Source: Rhizobium johnstonii 3841
GTDB taxonomy: Bacteria > Pseudomonadota > Alphaproteobacteria > Rhizobiales > Rhizobiaceae
Direction: 5' to 3'
Length of the DNA stretch: 64,000 nucleotides
NCBI RefSeq assembly: GCF_000009265.1
Contig: NC_008380.1
Location: 4,547,501 to 4,611,500 of the forward strand
Position 1 is the first letter of the stretch. Each line of letters opens with the position of its first letter. A model generated the notes under the pieces. It ran no database searches, had not been told where the DNA came from, and saw nothing but the letters and a program-made list of their open reading frames with translations. The position numbers and the translations under genes were made by a program. This document shows positions 55,031-63,232 of the stretch, piece by piece.

Positions 55031-55747
55031 ATGACGATGGGACACACGACACCCAACCCGATTCATCAGGACCCGGAGCTTGATCGCCCGGCAGGTTTGC
55101 CGCCGCGGCGCGGGCCGATCCGCCGCCTGCTGCGCTGGGGCGGCTTTGCCTGCTTGCTGGCAATCGCCCTGGTGTTCGGCGGGTTTCTGCGTTTTGCCGA
55201 TTCCGTGACGACGCTGAAGCCCCCGACCGAGCCGAAGGCGGATGCCATCGTGGTGCTGACGGGTGGTTACCAGCGCATCGACCAGGCCGTGGAGCTGCTG
55301 CAGAAGGGTGCCGGCAAGCGCTTGCTCATTTCCGGCGCCCACCCGACGACGACGCCGGCGCAGATCCGCAAGATGACGCAGGGCTCGGCCGATCTCTTCT
55401 CCTGCTGTGTCGATATCGGCTATGATGCGATCGACACCATCGGCAATGCCGAGGAAGCTTCGAACTGGATCCACGCCAAGGGATACCGCAGCGTTCTGAT
55501 CGTCACCAACAATTATCACATGCCGCGAAGCCTCGCCGAGCTCTCCTATGTCGATCCCGACATCGAGTTCATCGCTTATCCCGTGGTCAACTCGGATTTG
55601 AAGAGCCGCAACTGGTTCACCGACCCGAATGCGATGCGCGTCATGCTGGCCGAATATGTGAAAGTGCTCTTGACCGGCGCCCGCAACATCACCGGCTTCG
55701 GCCGCCACACCGGGCTGCGCTCGGCAAGTGCGTCTGGCCAAAACTAG
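55031..55747 (+). CDS. YdcF/DUF218 family membrane protein
   Basis: A 238-residue protein with one N-terminal membrane helix (about 35-57) and a DUF218 domain (about 70-215): ADAIVVLTGG, KRLLISGAH, NAEEASNWI and SVLIVTNNYHMPRS. Relatives include SanA and ElyC of E. coli, involved in envelope or undecaprenyl-carrier metabolism. The start is 55031 or the ATG at 55037. It follows ftsX by 67 bases and precedes plsC, an order kept in rhizobia. Confidence 0.88.
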   Translation: MTMGHTTPNPIHQDPELDRPAGLPPRRGPIRRLLRWGGFACLLAIALVFGGFLRFADSVTTLKPPTEPKADAIVVLTGGYQRIDQAVELLQKGAGKRLLISGAHPTTTPAQIRKMTQGSADLFSCCVDIGYDAIDTIGNAEEASNWIHAKGYRSVLIVTNNYHMPRSLAELSYVDPDIEFIAYPVVNSDLKSRNWFTDPNAMRVMLAEYVKVLLTGARNITGFGRHTGLRSASASGQN

Positions 55748-55748
55748 A

Positions 55749-55847
55749 CGCCGAGCGTCCGATAGGACGCTCTATCGTTTTTGAATCTGCACATAATCCT
55801 TTCCGAGAATCGATTCCGATTTTCGGTGTCATGCGCTACCAAACGCT
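55749..55847. repeat. Family B palindromic repeat, diverged copy
   Basis: AGCGTCC-GATA-GGACGCT hairpin, then GCACATAATCCTTTCCGAGAATCGATTCCGATTTTCGG, matching the layout of 51656-51757 with many substitutions. It begins two bases after the YdcF gene stop. Confidence 0.7.
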
Positions 55848-55905
55848 TTTTATGGCGGGCAATATCGTGTAGGCCGGACGCGTGAGCATGCCTCGGGAAA
55901 GTTTC

Positions 55906-56703
55906 ATGATCGCCCTGCGTTCCGTTCTCTTCAACACGATCTTCTACGCCAACCTCATCATCCGGATGATCGTGCTCTCGCCTTATTATTTCCTCGTGCC
56001 GCGCAAGATCGCCTATGCGATCCCGAAGAACTGGGCGCGCTCCAACCACTGGCTGATGCGGGTGATCGTCGGCACCACCTTCGAGATCGAGGGCCTGGAG
56101 AACCTGCCTGACGGCAGTTACATCCTGGCGCCGAAGCATCAGTCCTTCTGGGATACCTACGCACTGCTGCCTTGGCTGAAGGACCCGGTTTATATCCTGA
56201 AGCGCGAACTGATGTGGATTCCGCTCTTCGGTTGGTATGCGAAGAAACAGCGCATGATCCCGGTCGATCGCGGCGCCCGCGGCAAGGTGATGGTGGAAGT
56301 GCTGAAGCGCACGAAGGAAGAACTGTCGACCGGCCGCCAGCTCATCATCTATCCCGAGGGCACCCGCCGCCCGCCAGGCGCAGAGCCGCTCTATAAATAC
56401 GGCATCGCCCGCATGTACCGCGATCTTAACCTCCCCGTCGTGCCGGTCGCCATGCATCCCGGCCTCTTCTGGCCGCGGCGGAGCATTCATCGTTATCCCG
56501 GCCATTTCAAGGTGAGAATCCTGCCGCCGATCATGCCAGGAATGGATCCGGACGCCTTTTTCGCCCATCTGATCGAGGTATCAGAGCGGGCAAGCGACGA
56601 GCTTCTGCTCGAAACCGTCGCGCAAAATCCGTATCTGCCGCTCCCGCCGACGGCGGTCGAAAGGCTGGTCGAGCTGCGCAAGCTGAACGCGGCAACTGGC
56701 TGA
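55906..56703 (+). CDS. plsC: 1-acyl-sn-glycerol-3-phosphate acyltransferase
   Basis: A 265-residue membrane acyltransferase that makes phosphatidic acid. The HX4D motif is His78-Asp83 (KHQSFWDTY) and the substrate motif is IIYPEGTRR (about 146). The start MIALRSVLFN at 55906 is preferred, with GGGAAAG seven bases upstream; GTG 55882 and ATG 55888 are alternatives. It ends two bases before the convergent ChaC-like gene. Confidence 0.92.
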   Translation: MIALRSVLFNTIFYANLIIRMIVLSPYYFLVPRKIAYAIPKNWARSNHWLMRVIVGTTFEIEGLENLPDGSYILAPKHQSFWDTYALLPWLKDPVYILKRELMWIPLFGWYAKKQRMIPVDRGARGKVMVEVLKRTKEELSTGRQLIIYPEGTRRPPGAEPLYKYGIARMYRDLNLPVVPVAMHPGLFWPRRSIHRYPGHFKVRILPPIMPGMDPDAFFAHLIEVSERASDELLLETVAQNPYLPLPPTAVERLVELRKLNAATG

Positions 56704-56705
56704 GA

Positions 56706-57236
56706 TCAGGCGGCGCGTAGCCGCTCCACTTCGTTGACCACCCGCTCCAGCCAATGGTCGCGAATACCCATCTGCTTCAGATGCGTCAGCGTGTTGAAGA
56801 CATAGGCGTCATTCGGACCAGACTGGCCTTTTGCTTCGTTCACCACCCGTGCCGCCGCAAGCGCATCGAGTGCGCCGGCATATTGTTCATGCTCACGGTC
56901 GATGATGTAGGCGACCGCCTCGACCCGGCGCCGGCCGACAAGCTGCAGCCGCACCCGGCGCTCCAGGTAGACATTGGTGACCAACTCGCGGGCGCGGAGA
57001 TAATCGATCACCTCATCCCATTTTCCCGGCGAAATGCGGAAAGCCATGCCGCGGCAGGCGCCACCCCTGTCGAGGCCGAGAACCAGGCCCGGATTGTCGC
57101 GGGTGCCACGATGGACAAAGGAGCGGACGCAGAGCGAACGCCTGTAGCCGTAGACCAGGGCCTCTGCCCGCTCCATGAACTCGAAGCCCGGATTCCACAT
57201 CAGCGAACCGTAGCCAAATACCCAAAATTCGTCCAT
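56706..57236 (-). CDS. ChaC-like gamma-glutamylcyclotransferase
   Basis: A 176-residue protein with the fold's opening FGYGSLMWNPGF and the GMAFRI and YLRARE segments. ChaC/GCG enzymes break down glutathione to cysteinylglycine and 5-oxoproline in the cytoplasm. Start MDEFWVFGYG at 57236. It is divergent from the DUF2125 gene with about 50 bases between starts. Confidence 0.9.
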   Translation of the reverse strand: MDEFWVFGYGSLMWNPGFEFMERAEALVYGYRRSLCVRSFVHRGTRDNPGLVLGLDRGGACRGMAFRISPGKWDEVIDYLRARELVTNVYLERRVRLQLVGRRRVEAVAYIIDREHEQYAGALDALAAARVVNEAKGQSGPNDAYVFNTLTHLKQMGIRDHWLERVVNEVERLRAA

Positions 57237-57286
57237 ATCGCACGCCAGACCGGAATCACATTTGCGATTCACCATTGGAGAACATC

Positions 57287-58303
57287 ATGGCAGCGTCAAG
57301 CCGATCCGGCAGCAGCCAATCCGGCACTGGCAAGAAATTCTGGTTGCTGGGTGGAGGCGTCCTCCTGGCGATCGCGCTTTATACCGGCGGCTGGTTCTAT
57401 GCGGCGTCAGCATTGAAGACCACGGTGCTGAAGGCGATCGCGCCGCGCGATCAGGCAGGCGTCAGCGGTGAATGCTCCGATATCGAATTCCGCGGCTATC
57501 CCTTCCGTATCGGTCTGTTCTGCTCGAAGATCGACGTTGACGACAATGTCAACGGCGTCTCCGCCACCTTCGGCGCGCTACGCTCGGCAGCCCAAGTCTA
57601 TGCGCCCGGCAATATCGTCTGGGAACTCGATTCGCCGGCCGAAATCCGCACCAGCAATGGCCTTTCGATCTCGGCCCAATGGACGAACCTGCAGGCAAGT
57701 CTTGCAACCAGGCTGCAGGGCATCGACCACAGCTCGACCGTCATCGAGGACCTGAAGGCGACGGCCGTCTCCTCCTACACCGGCCAGACCATGAGCTTTG
57801 ATGCCGCTCGCACCGAAATCCATCTGCGCCAGAACGGCGCTGATCTCGACGGTGCGATTTCCGTGCAGGATGCCAACACGGCGATCAAGGACTGGCCGCA
57901 GATCTTCCCGAAATTGTCGGCGAGCATCGACCTGACCGTCGCCGGCAAGGCCGGCCTGATCGACGGCAGTGATCCGAACGGCCTCAATGGTGCCACCGGC
58001 GACCTGCGCCGCATCGTCGCCGACATCGGCGACGGCAAGGTGATGACGCTGACTGGCCCCTTCTCCTTTGACGAGCAGGGCTTCCTCTCGGGAAAATTCA
58101 AGCTGGAGATCGAACAGCTCGGCCCCTGGGGGGATAGCCTGAAACAGGCCTTTCCGGATATCGCCTCGACCGTCAACACGGCAACGAAGCTCTTGAAGGC
58201 GCTTGCCGGCGGCGGCGACAAGGTCTCCGTCGATCTCGTCGTCGATCGCGGCAATGCCACCGTCAGCGGTTTCATCCCGCTCGGCCGGATTCCGCCGATC
58301 TGA
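57287..58303 (+). CDS. DUF2125 domain protein
   Basis: A 338-residue alphaproteobacterial protein of unknown function. One N-terminal membrane helix (about 17-38), then a periplasmic beta-rich domain typical of DUF2125 (SDIEFRGYPFRIGLFCSKI, VYAPGNIVWELDSPA, GFIPLGRIPPI). Start MAASSRSGSS at 57287 with GGAG six bases upstream. The family resembles AsmA-like lipid-handling proteins only loosely, so no role is claimed. Confidence 0.85.
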   Translation: MAASSRSGSSQSGTGKKFWLLGGGVLLAIALYTGGWFYAASALKTTVLKAIAPRDQAGVSGECSDIEFRGYPFRIGLFCSKIDVDDNVNGVSATFGALRSAAQVYAPGNIVWELDSPAEIRTSNGLSISAQWTNLQASLATRLQGIDHSSTVIEDLKATAVSSYTGQTMSFDAARTEIHLRQNGADLDGAISVQDANTAIKDWPQIFPKLSASIDLTVAGKAGLIDGSDPNGLNGATGDLRRIVADIGDGKVMTLTGPFSFDEQGFLSGKFKLEIEQLGPWGDSLKQAFPDIASTVNTATKLLKALAGGGDKVSVDLVVDRGNATVSGFIPLGRIPPI

Positions 58304-58351
58304 TGCATCTCCCCCAAAAGTGTCCAGCGGTTTTGGGATAACGGGATGCAT
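58303..58351. repeat. Palindromic repeat sharing the common core
   Basis: ATGCATCTCCCCCAAAAGTG ... GCGGTTTTGGGATAACGGGATGCAT, an imperfect palindrome whose centre AAAAGTGTCCAGCGGTTTT matches the core of families A and C. It starts at the last base of the DUF2125 stop codon. Confidence 0.7.
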
Positions 58352-58408
58352 AGGAAATAGGAAGGGGCCCGAAGCGCGTCGCATGATTCCGGCTCGACGC
58401 GAGGCGCT

Positions 58409-58828
58409 TCAGGCGATTCGCTTGATGAAGAAGACTTCCGGCACCCATTGCAGACCAGGCAATTCGATCGCACCGGTTTCGGAAAATCCGTTGCGGCGAT
58501 GCCAGTCCTGAGGCCGGCTTTCGTCGCATTCGCTCGACGTCATCAGCAGACGAGCACCGTCGCCGCGCATGGCGTCTTCCCAGGCCAGAAACAGCGCCGT
58601 TCCGACACCCGACCGGCGGTGGCCGGGCAGGACGCGGATCATTTCCATATAGGGAACCCTGCCCCAGAAGCGGGAGAAGCGGAGGAAACCGACAATCTCG
58701 CCGGCCTCCCTGGCAACCAGATATTCACCGAGTGCGACGCAGCGCGATACCCACGCCTCACCGGCGCTGGCATCCGCGCGAACCAGCCAGTCGATATCCG
58801 CCCGGCCGGCACGTGCCACCTCCACCAT
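58409..58828 (-). CDS. GNAT family N-acetyltransferase
   Basis: A 139-residue single-domain acetyltransferase. The acetyl-CoA loop is GHRRSGVGTALF (about 70-81), the C-terminal DWHRRNGFSETGAIEL is typical. It starts eight bases after the dehydrogenase gene and is the third member of the hisC-tyrC-GNAT set. Substrate unknown. Confidence 0.85.
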   Translation of the reverse strand: MVEVARAGRADIDWLVRADASAGEAWVSRCVALGEYLVAREAGEIVGFLRFSRFWGRVPYMEMIRVLPGHRRSGVGTALFLAWEDAMRGDGARLLMTSSECDESRPQDWHRRNGFSETGAIELPGLQWVPEVFFIKRIA

Positions 58829-58836
58829 CGCGGCGG

Positions 58837-59760
58837 CTACTTCTTGTCCAGCGCGTGGCGGCCGAAATCCGGCGCGTCGACATCCTGGCCGGCCTGGACG
58901 ATCGAACGACGGATGGCGCGTGTGCGGGTGAAGAGTTCGAAAATCTTGTCGCCCTCGCCCCAGCGGATGGCGCGCTGCAGATAGGCGAGATCCTCCGAGA
59001 AGCGTGCCAGCATTTCGAGGATCGCATCGCGGTTATGCAGGCAGACGTCGCGCCACATGGTTGGGTCGGAGGCAGCAAGGCGGGTGAAATCGCGAAAGCC
59101 CGAGGCGGAATATTTGATGACTTCCGATTCCGTCACCGTCTCCAGATCGTCGGCGGTGCCGACGATATTGTAGGCGATGATATGCGGCAGGTGCGAGACG
59201 ATGGCGAGCACCTTGTCGTGATGCTCGGCATCCATCTCGTCGACCTTCGAGCCCAGCGCTTCCCAGAAGCTGCGCAGCCGTTTCAGTGCCACCTCATCGG
59301 TGCCGGCGACCGGCGTGAAGATGCACCAGCGGCCTTCGAAGAGGCCGGGAAAGCCGGCATCCGGCCCGGATTTTTCCGTACCTGCCAGCGGATGGCCGGG
59401 GATAAAATGCACATTATCAGGCATATGCGGCAGCATCTGCGCAATGACAGAAGCCTTGGTCGAACCGACATCGGTGACAATCGCCCCGGGCTTCAGGCTT
59501 GCCGAGATCTCCTTCGCCACACTTTCCGAAGCGCCGACCGGCACCGAGACGATCACCAGATCGGCATCCTTGACGGCATCCTGCGACGACGTCGTGTAGC
59601 GGTCGCCGAGGCCGAGCTCTTCCGCGCGCTTCAGCGTATCGGGGCTGCGTGTGGCGACGACGATCTCCCTCGCAAGGCCAAGCCGCCTGATGTCATAGGC
59701 GAGCGACGATCCGATCAGGCCGATGCCGATCAGCGCGATACGATCGAACTGCACGCTCAT
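58837..59760 (-). CDS. tyrC: Prephenate/arogenate (cyclohexadienyl) dehydrogenase
   Basis: A 307-residue TyrA-family enzyme that oxidatively decarboxylates prephenate and/or arogenate towards tyrosine. The NAD loop IALIGIGLIGSSLA is at the N-terminus; HFIPGHPLAGTEKSG is the signature substrate segment, and LPHIIAYNIVG lies in the helical dimer domain. Its ATG overlaps the hisC stop (ATGA). There is no fused chorismate mutase or ACT domain. Confidence 0.92.
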   Translation of the reverse strand: MSVQFDRIALIGIGLIGSSLAYDIRRLGLAREIVVATRSPDTLKRAEELGLGDRYTTSSQDAVKDADLVIVSVPVGASESVAKEISASLKPGAIVTDVGSTKASVIAQMLPHMPDNVHFIPGHPLAGTEKSGPDAGFPGLFEGRWCIFTPVAGTDEVALKRLRSFWEALGSKVDEMDAEHHDKVLAIVSHLPHIIAYNIVGTADDLETVTESEVIKYSASGFRDFTRLAASDPTMWRDVCLHNRDAILEMLARFSEDLAYLQRAIRWGEGDKIFELFTRTRAIRRSIVQAGQDVDAPDFGRHALDKK

Positions 59761-60866
59761 GGCTGATGACCCATGAATTCGGTGAGCGCGGCAATCACGC
59801 CGCGATTGGCCTCCTCGGGGCCGATGCTCATGCGCAGCGCATTGGCGAAGCCATAGCCGCGCACGGCGCGCAGGATATAGCCTCGGCTCGTCAGCAAATC
59901 GTCGGCATCCGCGGCGCGCTTCCCGTCAATCTCGGGGAAATGGATGAGGACGAAATTGGCGACGGACGGCGTCACCTTCAGGCCGATCGCTTCGAGCCCC
60001 TGGGTCAGCGTCTCGACCCACATCTGGTTGAAAGAGACCGCCTGCTGGATGAAGCCTTGGTCGCGGATGGCAGCGGCGGCAGCGGCGATTGCCGGTGCGT
60101 TCAAGTTGAACGGCGCGCGCACGCGGTTCAGCGCGTCGACGATCTCGGCCGGCGCATACATCCAGCCGACGCGTAGCGCCGCAAGACCATAGGCCTTCGA
60201 GAAGGTGCGGGTCATCACCACGTTGGCATTGGAGGAGACGACCTCGATACCGGCTTCATAATCGTTACGGCGCACATATTCGGCATAAGCGGCATCGAGC
60301 ACGAGGACGACATGTTTCGGCAATCCGGCCTGCAGGCGGCGGATTTCGTTGACGGAAACATAGGTGCCTGTGGGATTGCCGGGATTGGCGATGAAGACGA
60401 TCTTCGTCTTCTCCGTCACCGCGGCAAGGATCGCATCGACGTCGACGGTATAGTCCTTCTCCTTGACGACGACGGGTGTGGCGCCCGCGCCGAGGATCTG
60501 GATCTTGTAGACGAGGAAGCCGTGTTCGGTGATGATGCCCTCGTCGCCGGCGCCGAGATAGACATGGCAGAGCAGGCCGAGCAACTCGTCGGAGCCGTTG
60601 CCGCAGAGAATGTTTGCCGGATTGAGACCGTGCACGGCGGCGATCGCCTCGCGCAGTTCGATCGCCTGCCCGTCAGGATAACGCCCCAGATTGTCGGCAA
60701 CCGTCTTGAAGGCTTCGATCGCCTTTGGGCTCGCGCCGAGCGGCGTTTCGTTGGACGAAAGCTTGTAGACGCGGGCGACACCCGGCGCATGTTCCTTGCC
60801 CGGCACATAGGCTGCAATATCGAGAATACCGGGACGCGGAACGGGCTTGCTCATCTCAACGCTCAT
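59757..60866 (-). CDS. hisC: Histidinol-phosphate aminotransferase
   Basis: A 369-residue class I/II PLP transaminase that acts on imidazole acetol phosphate and often on aromatic keto acids. The PLP lysine lies in TRTFSKAYGLA; VYKLSSNETPLG and NPGNPTGTYV are family marks. Start MSVEMSKPVP at 60866, with MSKP at 60854 as an alternative. It is placed next to the tyrosine-pathway dehydrogenase and away from other his genes, so it may serve as the aromatic aminotransferase of that pathway. Confidence 0.92.
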   Translation of the reverse strand: MSVEMSKPVPRPGILDIAAYVPGKEHAPGVARVYKLSSNETPLGASPKAIEAFKTVADNLGRYPDGQAIELREAIAAVHGLNPANILCGNGSDELLGLLCHVYLGAGDEGIITEHGFLVYKIQILGAGATPVVVKEKDYTVDVDAILAAVTEKTKIVFIANPGNPTGTYVSVNEIRRLQAGLPKHVVLVLDAAYAEYVRRNDYEAGIEVVSSNANVVMTRTFSKAYGLAALRVGWMYAPAEIVDALNRVRAPFNLNAPAIAAAAAAIRDQGFIQQAVSFNQMWVETLTQGLEAIGLKVTPSVANFVLIHFPEIDGKRAADADDLLTSRGYILRAVRGYGFANALRMSIGPEEANRGVIAALTEFMGHQP

Positions 60867-60998
60867 GGGTTCGACCTTGGAATTGCCGGTAAATCCGGGC
60901 TGAAAAACACCAAGTGGCATTAAAGCGGAATGCGATTGTTGTCGAGAGCCATGGGCGTGACACAAGCAGTTGGGGAACGCCGGGAGCGACGTTACCTC

Positions 60999-61099
60999 CT
61001 GCATAATTCCTTAAATTGGAATCGATTTAAGGATAAAGTTTTGCAGCATTCAAAGTGCTACAGCGTCCTTTGCGCGTCTGAAAAGACGCGCGGCGCTGT
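60999..61099. repeat. Family B palindromic repeat, full copy (direct)
   Basis: TGCATAATTCCTTAAATTGGAA ... TTTAAGGATAAAGTTTTGCAGC then CTACAGCGTCC ... GGCGCTGT. It is the reverse complement of 51656-51757 with few changes. It overlaps the 3' end of the methyltransferase gene at 61058. Confidence 0.85.
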
Positions 61100-61834
61100 C
61101 GTGCGTGTGGTCGGTACGCCATGAGGTGCGAGAACCGGCACGAAGACGCGACGGGAGGCGCGCGCCGCAACCGGCAGCCCCTGATAGAGCCGCTTCTGCG
61201 CTTCGACGATGATGACGCCCGAGAAGGCGGGCCAAAGCGTTCGGCCGATCCGCTCGAAGGCGCGCCGCAGGCGCAGGATGGTTCTGAGCTTCGAGGGCGG
61301 GAAGAACAGCGCTTCAGCCGTCGCGCCCGGCGTGAAGTTCGTCTCGCGCAGCAGATTTGTCAGCTGACCGCGGGAATAGGGTCGGCCCGAACCGAAGGGC
61401 GTATGCTCCATGCGTGCCCAGACGCCGCGCCGGTTCGGCACGACGATGACCAGCCGTCCGCCCGGCGCCAGCACCCGCCAGAGCTCCTTCAGCGTCTCAC
61501 GCGGGCTTTCGGCGAATTCCAGCGAATGCACCATCAGCACCCGGTCGATCGAGGAATCCGGCAGCGGCAGTTCCTCGTCGAAGACAAGCGCCGTCGTCGA
61601 GAGCGAGCCCATAGGCCAGTTCACCGCGCCCTGTCCGGCCGGCATGAAAGCGAAGGTGCGTTCGGTATCGGCCTGGAAGCGGTCGAGGAAGGGCACGGCA
61701 TAACCGAGGCCGACCAGACGCTCTTGCGGCAGCCGCACCCAGAGCGATGACAGCGCCATGCCGATCGACTGCTCAGCAAGACGTCCAAGCTCGGAGTGAT
61801 AGAACTGGCGTAGGTCGACGATATCGGCGTGCAT
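61058..61834 (-). CDS. SAM-dependent methyltransferase (C-terminus runs into a repeat)
   Basis: A 258-residue class I methyltransferase. Start MHADIVDLRQFYHSELG at 61834. The usual SAM loop is weak, but RVLMVHSLEFAESPRETLKELWRVLAPGGRLVIV (read as separate pieces) is the clear methyltransferase_11 pattern. The last ~14 residues (TAPRVFSDAQRTL) and the stop are encoded by the family B repeat. It is divergent from gloB across 89 bases, an order seen in other rhizobia. Substrate unknown. Confidence 0.85.
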   Translation of the reverse strand: MHADIVDLRQFYHSELGRLAEQSIGMALSSLWVRLPQERLVGLGYAVPFLDRFQADTERTFAFMPAGQGAVNWPMGSLSTTALVFDEELPLPDSSIDRVLMVHSLEFAESPRETLKELWRVLAPGGRLVIVVPNRRGVWARMEHTPFGSGRPYSRGQLTNLLRETNFTPGATAEALFFPPSKLRTILRLRRAFERIGRTLWPAFSGVIIVEAQKRLYQGLPVAARASRRVFVPVLAPHGVPTTRTTAPRVFSDAQRTL

Positions 61835-61923
61835 TGCGACAAATGTTATCAGCGGGCGGTTGGACTTCAAGGCCGGAACCTCTACATTTCCGCGAGACTC
61901 CTGGGATAAGGGATTATTGAACG

Positions 61924-62694
61924 ATGAAACCTTTGGAATTAGACGTTTTTCTCTGCCGCACCGACAATTTCGGCGTTCTCGTGCACGATCCGGAGACAGG
62001 TTTTACCGCGGCGATCGACGCGCCGGAGGAGGCGCCGATCCTGGAAGCGGCGACACGTCGCGGCTGGAAAATCACCCATATCTTCACCACTCATCATCAC
62101 ACCGACCATGTCACGGCCAACCTGGCGCTGAAGGAGCAGTTCGGCTGCGAGATCATCGGCCCGATCAACGAGGCTGTCGCCATTCCCGGCCTCGATCGGG
62201 CGATGGCCGATGGCGACAGCTTCCTTTTCGGCGATCACACGGTCAACGTCATCGAGACGCCCGGCCACACCGCCGGCCACATCTGCTATCACTTCGTCGA
62301 CGATAAGCTGCTGTTTGCCGCCGACACGTTGTTTGCGCTCGGCTGCGGCCGGCTGTTCGAACGTCCGGCCGCCGATATGTGGCATTCCCTGCAGAAACTC
62401 GCCGTGTTGCCCGATGAGACCGCCGTTTATTTCGGCCATGAATACACATTGTCCAATGCCCGCTTCGCGCTAACCGTCGATCCCGACAATGAGCGCCTCA
62501 AGAGCCGTGCCGCCGAGATCGAGGCCTTGCGCGCCGACGGCAAATTCACCATCCCGACGACGCTGGGGCTGGAAAAGGAAACCAACCCGTTTCTGCGTGC
62601 CGCCGATCCGGCGATCCGCCGCAATCTGGTGATGGAAGGCAAGACCAATGAGGAAGTCTTTGCTGAGATCCGCAAGCGCAAGGACCATTTCTGA
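61924..62694 (+). CDS. gloB: Hydroxyacylglutathione hydrolase (glyoxalase II)
   Basis: A 256-residue metallo-beta-lactamase fold enzyme that hydrolyses S-lactoylglutathione to lactate in methylglyoxal removal. The metal motif THHHTDH is at 56-62; TPGHTAGHICY, the ADTLFALGCGRLFE loop and FGHEYT supply further ligands. AAGGGA precedes the start. Its stop overlaps the cupin start as TGATG. Confidence 0.95.
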   Translation: MKPLELDVFLCRTDNFGVLVHDPETGFTAAIDAPEEAPILEAATRRGWKITHIFTTHHHTDHVTANLALKEQFGCEIIGPINEAVAIPGLDRAMADGDSFLFGDHTVNVIETPGHTAGHICYHFVDDKLLFAADTLFALGCGRLFERPAADMWHSLQKLAVLPDETAVYFGHEYTLSNARFALTVDPDNERLKSRAAEIEALRADGKFTIPTTLGLEKETNPFLRAADPAIRRNLVMEGKTNEEVFAEIRKRKDHF

Positions 62695-63116
62695 TGTCGC
62701 CTGAGGACATTATCCGCGAACTCGGCATGCAGCCGCATCCCGAAGGTGGCTGGTACGTGCAGACATTTCGCGATACAGCCGGCGGAGAACGCGGCCACTC
62801 GACAGCGATCTATTATCTGCTGACCAGGGGACAGCGTTCGCATTGGCATCGTGTCCATGACGCGGCAGAAGTCTGGCACTATTATGCTGGCGCGCCGCTC
62901 TCGCTGCACCGCTCGGAAGACGGAACGGCAAGCGAGACCCTGACGCTCGGAACGAACTTGTCCGCCGGCGAGCGGCCGCAAGCAATCATTCCCGTCAATT
63001 GGTGGCAATCGGCCGAAACCCTTGGCGATTTCACCCTGGTCGGCTGCACCGTCTCGCCCGGCTTCGAATTTTCAAGCTTCGAGATGGCGGCACCCGATTG
63101 GAAGCCAGGCGGCTAG
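62694..63116 (+). CDS. Cupin domain protein (DUF985)
   Basis: A 140-residue single cupin of the DUF985 family: IIRELGMQPHPEGGWYVQTF, TAIYYLLTRGQRSHWHRV and EVWHYYAGAPL with metal-type His/Glu ligands. Coupled to gloB by overlapping stop and start, suggesting a shared role in sugar or carbonyl stress, though the family's reaction is unknown. The last base of its stop joins the family A repeat. Confidence 0.9.
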   Translation: MSPEDIIRELGMQPHPEGGWYVQTFRDTAGGERGHSTAIYYLLTRGQRSHWHRVHDAAEVWHYYAGAPLSLHRSEDGTASETLTLGTNLSAGERPQAIIPVNWWQSAETLGDFTLVGCTVSPGFEFSSFEMAAPDWKPGG

Positions 63117-63217
63117 AGCATGATGCCGAAAAGTGTGAGCGGTTTTCGGGCGACATCATGCTCCAACTATCTAATTTAGAACAGGGTTCAGATTTTAGGC
63201 CGACGGGGCCTAAAATC
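63115..63217. repeat. Family A composite palindromic repeat, copy 3
   Basis: First arm 63115-63163: AGAGCATGATGCCGAAAAG ... CATCATGCTC. Second arm 63191-63217: GATTTTAGGCC-GACGG-GGCCTAAAATC, a perfect 11-bp hairpin identical in stem to 51083-51109. It sits between convergent cupin and transporter genes. Confidence 0.85.
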
Positions 63218-63232
63218 ATCCTTTTCTAAGGC

